From Carallia brachiata (lineage: Eukaryota > Streptophyta > Magnoliopsida > Malpighiales > Rhizophoraceae): a DNA stretch of 64,000 nucleotides. A program made the position numbers and the translations under genes. Positions 27,914 to 38,326 of this stretch are shown here, piece by piece. The DNA lies in NCBI GenBank assembly GCA_021464245.1, contig JADCRB010000036.1:3477947-3541946 (forward strand), written 5' to 3'. A model generated the notes under the pieces. That model searched no databases and was not told the DNA's origin. It saw only the letters and a list, made by a program, of their open reading frames with translations. Each line of letters opens with the position of its first letter. The stretch's first letter is position 1.

Positions 27914-29585
27914 TGCGGAAGAATTGCAGAAGTGGCCCATTTGTGAAAGTATATTTTCATTTTAGTACACTAGGGTTTCATTTCAAGCAATTCGGTCCCT
28001 CTACTACTCCTTTTTCTCTTTATTTTTTTTCTTTTTTTCTTTTTTTTCCTTCTCTTCTGTTTGTTTTGCAGCGAAAAGAGTCCCTGAAAATACAGTAGCG
28101 TTAAATACTTACTGAGAAATCTTTGCCACCTTTTGAGATCCTACATGAATCAGTCCAAATTAATCAGTCCATTGAGTTGAATACTGGACGATTTTAAATA
28201 AAAAAAAAAAAGAAATACCACGAGAAAAAAAAGTCAACTTTTCCAGTGGGGACCACCTCGGAAAATGATGATACGCACAGCTTCGTAAGTGAAAATACAA
28301 AATTGCCATTGTAAAAGTGACAAATCGCAAATCACTGAGACTATGGAAAAAAAAAAATACATAAGGCATAAGGGTCATTTTAAGGCATTAATCTTCTTTT
28401 TCAATGAAGTTTTTTTTACCACGTTCAAACAAAGAATTATACTTTACATTCATTTTGTTTGGCACTCATTTCTAATTCATCCAAACAAATTTATTTTATT
28501 TTTTTATTTTTTATAACCTTTTTTTTTGACAATTTTCTTTTGCATTCTAATATGAATCCAAATACATTATAAGATATATTAGATACCATGTTTTCTTTCT
28601 TACCGTTTTCTTTTCCCTCTAAATCACATAATCCAAACAAGCAGTTGAGGTTTGTTTTCTTCGAGTTTACAGCAGTTGAGGTTTGTTTTTTGGGTGGAAC
28701 AAAGGAGGCTACAATGCCAGAAAAAGCTAAGTAGAGGCGACCAATCTAGGCCACCGGACCCCAATGGACAGCAGTTGAGGTTTTGTAATGAAGAAAATGA
28801 AAGCACGGGCGGGAATTGGACCCCAGCCCATGTGCTAGCTAGGCTAGAGCCTCTCCTTTTTCTTTGTTGGGATCATAATCATGGGCCAATTATTTCTTCC
28901 CCTTGTTCACTTGATATTAATGATCTAGATAACATTAGTAAAGATAACATGATATTATTTACGACACGAGTTGAGAGATCTCAATTCAAATCTTAGCATT
29001 GGACAAAAAATCATCCAAATAAATAAATAAGTTGTTCGCAAGTGAAAAAAGTTGGTCGGGTCTTTGTACAAGTTTGATTCGTTTATTGAACGAACTTTAA
29101 ATTAAGTTTAAATATTGCTTATACCTAAAGCTAGGAAGTGGATAAACAGGAACGTGAACGGAATTTCTTCAAGTAGCCCTGCTACCTCATCAACGGTCAT
29201 AGCTTTTCCTTCCATTCTTACCGGCAAGGAAGTTAATACTGTTTAATACTGTAAACAGTAGCTCAAAACCACTTGCAGAAAATTAGACAGAAAAAATAAC
29301 GTCTGAAATTCCATTGTCTTGAAAAACTTCTATGATATCATTAGTTTTGCATGTTCATCGGTCGAGATTATTACACAAGACAGAATAGATGCCATAGCAT
29401 GCCAGCGATCTGCACTAGATGACTAAGAACTGCCAATTAACTGGTTTTTTTAATTGCTAGGTACAGCATGTTCTACCATTTACTTCAGCACAAAATCTCA
29501 ACTTCATATGCTGAACTCTGAAAGAGCTGACCTTTCCATCATGGTGTCATCTAGGGGAATGCATGGAATATTGGTCAAGAGAGCA
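27914..29585. other. Spacer between 14-3-3 and ABC4
   Basis: No gene is recognised. An 18-base unit, gcagttgaggtttgtttt, occurs twice in tandem (28641 and 28672), with a shorter third copy at 28771. A possible tRNA-related fragment on the - strand near 28800-28860 has a B-box-like ggtccaattcc. Pyrimidine-rich tracts fill 28010-28060. Confidence 0.5.
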
Positions 29586-32500
29586 TCACCCTTGGAAGAT
29601 ACCTTTCTGACTGAGAAATCTAGCCAACACCAGTCCAGCCGCCAATGCAGCCCCAAATAGGGTATGTAATCTCACACAATAATACTTTGCCATGAATATC
29701 TTCCCTTTGTCCTGTAGGAGTTAATTAAAAAAAAATTAAACTAATAAAATTGACAAGTCGCATGAACCTTCATAAATCGGCTACTTAGCTCAGTTGGTCT
29801 ATGGGCCTTGTGCCAAGTGGGGGAGCCAGGGGTTTGATTCCTACCTTCCCCATCCCCCTCCCCCCGTGTATAGGCATTGTCGTCTAGACAAAAAATGATA
29901 CTTATTGTGTTGGCATCTCACTCTCTCTCTTATTTTTATTTTTGAAAGATGAGAATGTATTTCACACAAATCATTGATCGATATGAAATGCAGAATAGTA
30001 TTAGGAGAGGGAATCTAAACTGGCATAGATTCAGCACGATGGACTTTGAAAATGGGTTTTTCTTTCTTAATGTTTATGCTCAATATTTAAAACTAATATT
30101 TGCCATTGAAGTGCGGCAATGGGACAACTTTTGAAGTAAAATAAAATAAAGAGCCAATTAGGGTGCCGTAGTGTGCTAAAGACATAGACTTCCCTCTCTT
30201 CACTATTTTAAGTCTTATTTTGCATGCTTTTCATGCAAACTTGAATTACAAATCACTAACGAACCACATTTCAGAAGATCAGTCTAAAAAAATGTGAGGG
30301 GACAGTGATACTGATAAAATAACCAACAAATGTTTAAGAGGCTGAAGATTAAGTTTGAAGCTAACCTTGTGATTTTTGTCAACATAATTGATTACCAATC
30401 TTCCCACGGGTAAAGTCAGAGCACAAAGAAGCTGCACTAAAGAAATGGACTCCAATGAAGAACAAAAAATTTTACAATAAAAGGAACGGCTGGAATGTGA
30501 AGAGAAACCTGTACTCGAGAATCAGAAGAATAGCATCTGCTTTACCACTTTAACAGGGACTTACAATGCAAGTAAAAGGAAGAGCTCTGCTTAAAGCAAA
30601 AGCTAACAAAAGCGAGTAGAGTGCCATGACTGAAACTTTTACAATGGCGGAACCTCTTTCTGTCCCAAGTCTGACCTGCATAGGAAGCAAGAAAGACTGC
30701 AGTGTTAAAGCAATACTAGTAGATAGACTAGCGAGCCTTAGTCAGGCGCACATACCAAAGGCGACATTTTTCCAACAGCTCTGTCTCCTTCCACCTGAAT
30801 TAGACGGTAACTTCATGTTATTCTGTGCACGCAAGGACAGCGTAGTTCACATAGATTTTGCAATGACTCTGTACTAAAGCTGTTAACATATGTCTTTCGC
30901 TATAACTTTCTTTCCAGCTTTCTTTTGAACATGTGTTATCAAAAACGATGCTATGGAAAGAAATGATCCAGAAGGTTACCTGATGAAAATGACTACAAAA
31001 GAGTATTAGAGATGTTGTGAAGCCAACAAGGACTGATGCAGAAAGAATTGTGCCAGTTAGTGGAGGATTGAAGATTTCACTGTCAATACAAACTGAAACC
31101 AACATTAATAATGAGTCAAGCTAAAGAAAACCACATTAAAAACTAAAATTGTAAGTTAATAGCTATCACAACCTTGTGCTGCCCAGAAGCAAATAAAATG
31201 CAGTAGTAGCAAATGGGCCAAAAGCTGCAAAGCATAAGGGCTCTCCCAATCCTTGGTAACTTAATCGGAATGGAGGACACTGCGATAGATGCAACAGGAA
31301 CTAGTTTAATACTACGTAGATTCAAAAATTTCCCACCTTGAAAAAGGTATACTCTAAAAAAATAAAATTACTGCGGCATCAAGTCACCAGTATATTGGCG
31401 TCAAATTACCATAAAAAAACTGAAGCAAATTAGAACAGTTGGGATCCCAAGCAACACCTGATAAATATAACCGCAAAGGATGGCACAAGACAATAATGAA
31501 ATTGCACGAACATTTCCTGCCACTACTGATGTCCATGTCAGCCCCGTGAAGCCAAGACCCAGTGACAAGTAAGCACCGATAAGGGTTCCTGAACGGCTTC
31601 CCAAACCCACAATAGAGCACAATGAGCAAAACCACACCATGCTTTCCCATCAAAACTTGGGCCTTTTTTTTCCCTGCTTAGAAAAAAAGCTAAAGAAAGC
31701 CATGCTTACAATGGCCACGAAGAAAAAGTATAACTTACCTGCCAGCCAAATTTACAACAGATTCTTGCTTGTTCTTATCAGCTCCCGTATCAAAATCATA
31801 AACATCATTGCTGCAATCCAGCACAGATAAGAATTTTAACAACTAAAGTGAAGAAAGAAATTAATGGGAAGCAATTCAGAGGTTCGTGCAAAGTTAGATT
31901 CTCATCATAGACTTAGACTACAAAGATCACCTCAAATTGAGCCACGTTATAATGAAAACTGAAGAAGCCAAGAGCACAGAATAGCGAGCAGCTGAAAACA
32001 ATCCTGTCTGCAAATAAGCGGCTGCACCACCTACCTGTTGCCATGCTCATAAAGTGTAACAATACAAATTTGAATTGGAAAAAACTGGCAGATGGTAGAA
32101 CTGTATAAAAAATGAGGTTTCCAAGCAATTGGAAGCCACATAAACTTTTTAGGACTTTCTTTACTTTTTTTTTTTGGTTTAATGGAGAAAGTAAGGACTT
32201 TTCTTCTGTATCAACATAGGACTAATAGACTTGGAATACTAGAATGAGTTCAGGCTCACGCTGAGAGGAATTAAAGCCACAGAATAAATTGGCAGTTTGA
32301 TTGCCCTCCATATCAGATTAGCTTTTGTAACTTGCCCCTCTTTTTCCCGTCCATGAGTGTCATAGAAATTTTCTGCTGCACTCCCAGCAGCCTGCCAACA
32401 CTGGCTTCGTTTAAAAAATTTGACTTTCTCCCATGAGTCCAATGGGAAAATTTCTGTGCACTACAGCAGAACAGTGATGATCTTTTGACAATAGTTGAAA

Positions 32501-33008
32501 GAACTATGTGATTAGACCTGAGAATCAAATAAATAATGTCATTACATTAGGCCAAAAAAGAAAAGGCCATTGCATGCAGAACAATAAGGTGTGAACCCCT
32601 TCCCTCCTCCTCTGTTCTAAACCAAGTGGAAGTAATAAATCATGCCTAAATCAAAATCTGAAAGGAAGTGATAAAAAATAGTTGTTTCGAAATTATTGGC
32701 AGCTGCAGATCTAAAGAATCAAGCACAAATTCCATCTCACATTTCATTTTGCATTGCAGAATACCAATAACCCCCAATTTGGCCAGTTATTTGGAGATAT
32801 CCCAGCCATCTTGGTGAACAATGTGGATATAATTTGAAAATGAGTAGTTGGTATCAAGATTGAACTAAAAAGAACAAACTTGTAAAATAATAAGCAGAAC
32901 CATTGATGCTTGCCTTGTTGCGTAACACTGCTTCACATGGCCTTTATCTACTTTCCTCGGACCCAATACCAGGCCAAAGTTGCAAAATGCTGCTACCATT
33001 ATTGACAT
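29586..33008 (-). CDS. ABC4: 1,4-dihydroxy-2-naphthoate phytyltransferase (ABC4/MenA), UbiA family, plastid
   Basis: A membrane prenyltransferase of phylloquinone (vitamin K1) synthesis. Exons in order: 33008-32914 (tentative), 32517-32260, 32034-31931, 31810-31739, 31596-31458, 31279-31173, 31079-30980, 30794-30756 (39-nt microexon), 30675-30565, 30431-30366 and 29711-29586. The sum is 1217 nt; one restored base gives 405 residues. Visible: the UbiA aspartate motif NDVYDFDTGAD, second loop VEGDRAVGK, and landmarks LIWRAIKLPIYSVAL, GAAAYLQTGLF, GLTWTSVVAGNVRAI, CGYIYQ, CPPFRLSYQGLGEPL, LILFCSHFHQ and MAKYYCVRLHTLFGA. Exon 1 (start MSIMVAAFC) looks like a transit peptide and joins exon 2 through a GC-AG intron with compatible phase. 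Inside exon 2 the frame must change near 32400-32440, again consistent with one missing base. Exons 3-11 are phase-perfect; exons 1-2 are less certain. Confidence 0.88.
29779..29945 (+). mobile_element. tRNA-derived SINE-like element in ABC4 last intron
   Basis: A tRNA-like 5' part carries both internal RNA polymerase III boxes: A box tagctcagttgg at 29786-29797 and B box ggtttgattcc at 29831-29841. It is followed by an unrelated body and a C/T-rich then T-rich tail (ctctctctct...attttt). A plain tRNA is excluded because the acceptor and anticodon stems do not close. It lies antisense within the 654-bp intron before the final ABC4 exon. No confident target duplication was found, so the 3' limit is approximate. 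Confidence 0.6.
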
Positions 33009-34330
33009 CTTGGATGCCCACTGAAAACCAAAAAAAAAAAATCCCCATGTCAATGCAATTCTTTGTAAATCTAAGGAAGCAGAACATAAATCCAACAGTT
33101 ATAATTCTTACTTCAAACAAAAGATCATAACCCATTAATATTTCAAAGGCAGATTAAAGGACTGATCTTTACTTAAGAGGGGTTAGTGGGTGTACCTTGA
33201 AGGGGGCCTATATTGCCTCACTGCAACAGAGGAAGAGATAAGAGTTTTAACTGTAAATTGACTCGTGACATGTTACCCGACAGAGCTGGCCGACAATGGT
33301 AAACTGTAACTGGACAGAAGAGAAAAATTTAAGCTTTGTGAGTCAAGGAACCAACCACTAGAATATTGCCATGGAAGCACAGGGATTAGGATTTTGTTTG
33401 CCAGGTTGGCTCCGACAATGTCTAAGACGTCGGACGGGCCAAACACGACCAAGATGCCTGATGTTTTAGCCTTTTGGCACGTGGAACGAGGAGGTAGTGG
33501 AGAGGGGCCAGTGCTCCAAGTCCAGAACAGCCCAACTTGCTGAGTGAGGTTGCGATTGATTGGTTACTGCGAAGCCCAACTAAGAATGAACCTTTTGGGG
33601 CTGTGCGCTTTGCATCGAATTTACAAGAGCAATCACGGAACCGCAGGTGCCGGTGCCGATGGTTTAACAGGCTTAAACAGTTTCATTCAAGTGAGAAATT
33701 TTGAGATTAAATTTTGTCAGAATTAAGTAATAATATTAAATTTATGCCTCATCTTCTACTAGTATGATGAATGTCAAAATTATTGAGTTGCTTTATACTT
33801 TTTTAAATACAGAATAATAATATTTTTTAATAAAAATATACGAAATACTCTCGTACTTTTTCATTTTGTTAAAAAAAAAAAAAATCACCGACTGCATTGC
33901 AGTACACTGGAATGAGGGGAAAAAATCGGATCAGGCAAATACACGTTTACCACGCTGGCGGCGCCTGAACACTTGGAAAAAGTCAAACAAAGGCACATGG
34001 CAATGTCTGAAGTGAAACCGCCGCCTGATAAAGACATGAAGTACGTAGTGCCAATTGTGCTACTACCATTCTAGATTTATTTTTTTTAATCAAACAAATA
34101 TACATATTTGTATATATATATATATAATAATTATTTTTTAATTGTATTAAAAAAAATTTAATAAAAAATTTAAATTTAAATTTAAATAGATATAACCTTA
34201 AAATATAAAATATAGACAAATTCTCAAAAAAAAAATTTGTTTTAATATAAAAAATAATTATTATATTTATATACGTCCAAATACATATGTATGAAGTATG
34301 CCAATATATCTTTTTCCTTTTCATTTTTGG
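33009..34330. other. ABC4 upstream region and AT-rich spacer
   Basis: The ABC4 promoter should lie in 33009-33600, by position. From 33700 to 34300 the sequence becomes very AT-rich with homopolymer runs and no coding signal. A short (TA)n stretch sits at about 34110-34126. Confidence 0.5.
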
Positions 34331-35065
34331 GAACAAGGTGCTACTATTATAGATCGTAGATTGTCGACCGGGAGACTTTAGTGGCCATATTTGAACTAGA
34401 AGGCTAATCTTCCTGAAACAGGCAGTATTGTTGATGAGACGTTAACGCATGTTTTTCAAACATGATAGTGGTTAGCAGTTGATATATTAACAATCAGTAG
34501 AGAACAAGGTGCTCCTATTGTAGATTTTTTTTGCTATTATTATAGATTGTCGATTGTCATCCAGGAGAATTTAGTGGCCATATTTGAACTAGAAGGCTAA
34601 TCTTCCTGAACTAAAGGAGTATTATTGATGAGACGTTAATGCATGTTTTTCAAACATGATAGTGGTTATCAGTTAATATATTAACAATTAGTAGAGAACA
34701 AGGTGCTCCTATTGTAGATTTTTTTTTTGCTATTATTATAGATTGTAGATTGTCGTCCACGAGAATTTAGTGGCCATATTTGAACTAGAAGGCTAATCTT
34801 CCTGAACTAAAGGAGTATTATTGATGAGACGTTAACGCATGCGTTTCAACCATAAGTTTTTTTTTTTTATTTTAACTTTCTTATACTTAAATCAACTGAT
34901 TGAAAGAGGGAAGAATAATTAAGAAGATCAACAGTACGAACTTTTGACTTCTGATTTGCTGACATACTATTAATATCGTTTGAACTACAAGTTCACGATA
35001 AACATAATAAAAACATAATAATAGTTAGCAATTAATATATTAATACTTAGTAGAGAATGAAAAAA
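34331..35065. repeat. 194-bp tandem repeat, about 2.7 clear copies plus a decayed remnant
   Basis: The unit contains aacaaggtgct, then a thymine run, gtggccatatttgaactag, cttcctgaa, attgatgagacgttaa, and tatattaacaat. The marker gtggccat occurs at 34381, 34574 and 34770, giving periods of 193 and 196 bp. The third copy stops near 34860. A degenerate piece resembling the unit end (gttagcaattaatatatta...agtagagaa) reappears at 35020-35065. No frame is conserved between copies. Confidence 0.88.
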
Positions 35066-37001
35066 AAAAAATGTAAAAACACAGTAAGATAGGCATAACA
35101 TTTTAAGAGGGTAAAGTCCCCAGCAAAAACCTTCGGAAAGTCATCTTCAACATACTTTAAAAAGGCAATACTTATCAATTATCTCGTTAAATTGAGTATT
35201 TCATCTCTTAGCTAGTATATATTCTCAAAATCTCTTCTTCCAACTATGTGAGATTTTTTTCAGTAACATAACAAGTGTAGTCATTTTTTGTGATGACTAA
35301 ATTTCTTTATTTTCTATGAGGTTGCATTTTGTTCTTTCTTTACTGACAAGGAATAAGTTACCGGCATTTTGGAGGCGGCGGGAGTTCGACGATTATTTTC
35401 CTCCCTGAATTCATCGTCCAATGCCATCTCCACAACGAGATGGTTAGACGTTGACGCACTGACACTTCTATATTTGATACTTGCACGTTTTAAAAGTTAG
35501 TAATCGACTGTTGTTTTCCATACATCAACGGTAATTATCAACCACCAGCAATTTGTACGTATTCCTGACTCCAGTTCTGTTCGAATCAGTGATTCTTATT
35601 TTGGTACGGTTAAAGTTTTGATGCTAGTTCCGGTTCAGTTTAACTGGTTTGATGTATTTCTAGAGTTCGGCTTGATTGATTATCTTTCAAAAAAAAAACA
35701 AAGACATCCGAGATTTTTTTCCCTTCTTAGAATTGGCAGTTCCTTGGGTCGATTCTTCTCGATCTAGTTTTTTAGCCTGTTTGATTCATAAAACTTCCAA
35801 TCTTAATCGGACCGAAATTGGGGCCAACTCTGGCTCGACCGTTATCTATAGCTAAAATAACATAGCAATTGGCCACTATGAATAACATCACATTTCTTTT
35901 TATAATTAATTTATTTAACTGTAATTTAAATTTAAAATTTTTTACTATGAAGTCCACATCAATACTAATTAAAATTATATCTTATGTCTATAGCATCACA
36001 TTTTCAACTTTCAGCGTCACAGTCTCCAAGTTTTTCACGTCTTTGAATTGAACACGTGTATGATAGACGGAGAGAGACAAATCACAGACCTTTTGATGCG
36101 AAAGGGGAGATTTGGCTTTTGTGCCAGCTTTCTTTGAATAAGGACAAAAAGCCCCATGCGTAACTGTTTCTCCGTGAATTTACAACTTTTAGACGAGCAG
36201 GTTGCCCTTATTCTTTTTTTTTTTTTTTTCAAAAAAAGAGAAATTAAGATGATATTTTATAATTTTATTTAAAAAATTACGTTATATTTATTATACAAAA
36301 TAAATAAGGGTTACTACATAAAATGAAAGAGAAGTAAACTCTCAAATACTCATTAAAATTTTTTAAATCATTCCTCTAATTATAAAAAATAAATTTACAT
36401 GTTATTTTACACTACACTTTAGAGTATTCCGAACTCCCGTCAAAAGGGCTGCAACAACGGCCTTTGGGCACTGTGCCCCGGAACAGCGTGGTGGTTGTCC
36501 TTAATTATATTAAGCACCAAGCAGGTGTATTATAATTGTCAAGTGGAATTCGCACTTAATTTCCTGCTTGTAAATTATGTACGATTAATTTTTTATTTTT
36601 TATTTTTAGGTAAAGAGAGGAGATATCCCAACTAGATAGTACAGCTTTGGGAGATAATTTTATTTTTTATTTTTTTATTTTTTTTAACTAAAAAAGAAGG
36701 GAAGATATTCACAATCTTATTAATAAATATTAGGCTCTACTAGAAGAGCAAATTCTGAGTATAAGCTTACACAAACTGATATTTCTATGAAAATCTACTT
36801 TAATTATAATAATTAAAAATATGTCTTTAATTAAAAATTTTAATATTTAAATTTCATTCCTCTCACCCTTTCTCTATTAATTAACTATCATCTATTTTAC
36901 TGATAAAAAAAAAAAAACAATGGTGTTTCTTCATATATGCTTTCAGATATTTTTCTAACAGTGAAGCGCGGGCTCCAAATTAATATTGGCCACAATTCCA
37001 T
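35066..37001. other. AT-rich spacer upstream of the Pack-MULE
   Basis: No coding exon is recognised. The segment 35570-35840 carries scattered ggttcagttt/aactggttt/ggaccg motifs reminiscent of the hAT-like MITE at 2.0-2.6 kb, but I could not define ends. The remainder is low-complexity AT-rich DNA. Confidence 0.45.
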
Positions 37002-38261
37002 TGGGACAAGCAAAAAATTACTTATATAAATTTGATTAAATTACAATCAAGTCCTATATGTTATTATTATTTTATTTAAGTCTTAAAAATAAATATTTTT
37101 ATTTCAATTGAGTTCTATTATTAACGAAATTAAATTTAACCGTTAAAATAAATATTTAATTATAATAAAAAATTTAAAAAATTTAAAAAGTATAAAATAA
37201 TAAGAAAAATAACATAAAATTTTAAAATACTTAAAATATGCATATATACATTAAAAAATTAAAAAAATACAAAAAATAGAAAAAATAATTTAAAATACAT
37301 AATACTTGTAAAATATGTCTCGTGCTTCCCATCACAAAAACCTTAAAAAAAAAAAAGTCAGATTCTGTTTCCCCCGCCACCTTGGAACGCCGCCGGCGCC
37401 GCCTCACGCGCCGCCGTGGCAGGCAGTCGGTTGCCAGCGTCGATCAACAACCACTTTTTCGAGACCGCCGGTAGCCGATCTACGCTCCTAAGGTGTCCAT
37501 GTGCTGGAATCTGATCGGAGAACGCCAGAAATCAAGACCGAACACCGTTGCCCCACTCGTGCTGCCGCCTCTCCACCGCACCGCCGTTCTCCGTCGTCGA
37601 TCAAAACTTGTCCAGAAAGATTCGCCGGCCTCCAATCTACCTGTTTCTGCCATCCAAGCTCACATCCTATAACTACACCTATGCGAGAACTACGAAAGAA
37701 GATGAGGGGATGGAGATGGTAAATGGAGCCCATGACGTGGATGATGATATCGCAGAAGGAGCCGGTGTTGAAGCCCTCCATCTGGATGTGGTCGAAGAGT
37801 GACGTCAGATGGCAGTTCATCGAACGGTGTTCTCTCCCTGAATCGCCATTTTCATCTGATGTGGCCCTACGCTCGCGCCTCCATTGTTTTTATTCCTGTT
37901 TTCGTTCCTTATTGAGAGTCACAGACAACGGAGATCCGAGCCATCTTTCCGTTGCCTGCCAGTGTGCTCATTTAAGTCCTAAGAAAATTGTGTTCATGCC
38001 TTTGTAAGATTTGTAGAAGATGATGTAGGCTGTATAATAAAAGTATTTTGATTTTTTAAGTTATTTTTTAATATTTGTACATTTTTCTTAATTTTTTTTA
38101 TTGTGATTATATACCTTTTAACAGTTAAATCTAATTCCGTCAGAAGTAGGATTCATTTAAAATGAAAATATTGATATTTGAGATTTAAATGAAATAGACG
38201 AAATATTTGGGACTTAATTGTAATTTTGTCAAATTTATAAGATTAATTGTTTGCTTGTCCC
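37002..38261. mobile_element. Pack-MULE: Mutator-like element carrying a BTB/POZ gene fragment
   Basis: A 1260-bp element with long inverted arms (about 250 bp each). The left arm begins tgggacaagcaaaaaatta and the right arm, reversed, begins gggacaagcaaacaatta. Both arms continue with matching tataaatttga, aaattacaat-aagtcc and aatttaac-gttaaa blocks. Both ends are flanked by caattccat (36993-37001 and 38262-38270), a perfect 9-bp duplication as made by Mutator-family transposases. Between the arms is a GC-rich island (about 37370-37990) unlike its surroundings; on the - strand it encodes a BTB/POZ-like fragment. No transposase is present. Acquisition of host gene fragments between MULE arms defines a Pack-MULE. 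Structure is seen directly; the name is inference from structure. Confidence 0.85.
37488..37820 (-). pseudogene. Captured BTB/POZ-domain gene fragment inside the Pack-MULE
   Basis: A 110-codon open frame on the - strand. Its first 45 residues match the start of a plant BTB/POZ domain: GFNTGSFCDIIIHVMGS, then YHLHPLIFFRSS. The typical continuation (YFR-M, WKEA) is absent, and the sequence turns into unrelated, Arg/Gly-rich translation, so the domain is truncated after its first helices. The junction near 37685 and the GC-rich remainder (37370-37680) suggest a second captured segment. I do not think it makes a functional BTB protein; it could be transcribed as a chimeric or antisense RNA. Confidence 0.65.
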
Positions 38262-38271
38262 CAATTCCATC

Positions 38272-38279
38272 TATAAATA
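38272..38279 (+). promoter_or_regulatory. TATA box of the ABCG gene, adjoining the Pack-MULE
   Basis: tataaata lies one base beyond the right-hand 9-bp duplication of the Pack-MULE and 55 bp upstream of the ABCG ATG. Everything upstream of the core promoter is therefore transposon arm for more than 1 kb. Confidence 0.65.
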
Positions 38280-38326
38280 CGTACTAATTAGTCCCCTGCT
38301 CACATACACAAAGCCAAGCAAAAGCC

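Noticed and set aside
27782..27940. In-frame N-terminal extension of the 14-3-3 gene from an upstream ATG
   Set aside because: The upstream ATG lies above the probable TATA box, and the extension has no counterpart in the family, where proteins start close to the [10 protein letters not shown] segment.
29779..29850. Functional tRNA gene
   Set aside because: Both internal promoter boxes are present, but the acceptor arm and anticodon arm do not pair and a SINE-like body follows.
35570..35840. Second copy of the 2-kb hAT-like MITE
   Set aside because: Shares ggttcag/aaccgg-type motifs only; no matching ends or target duplication could be found.
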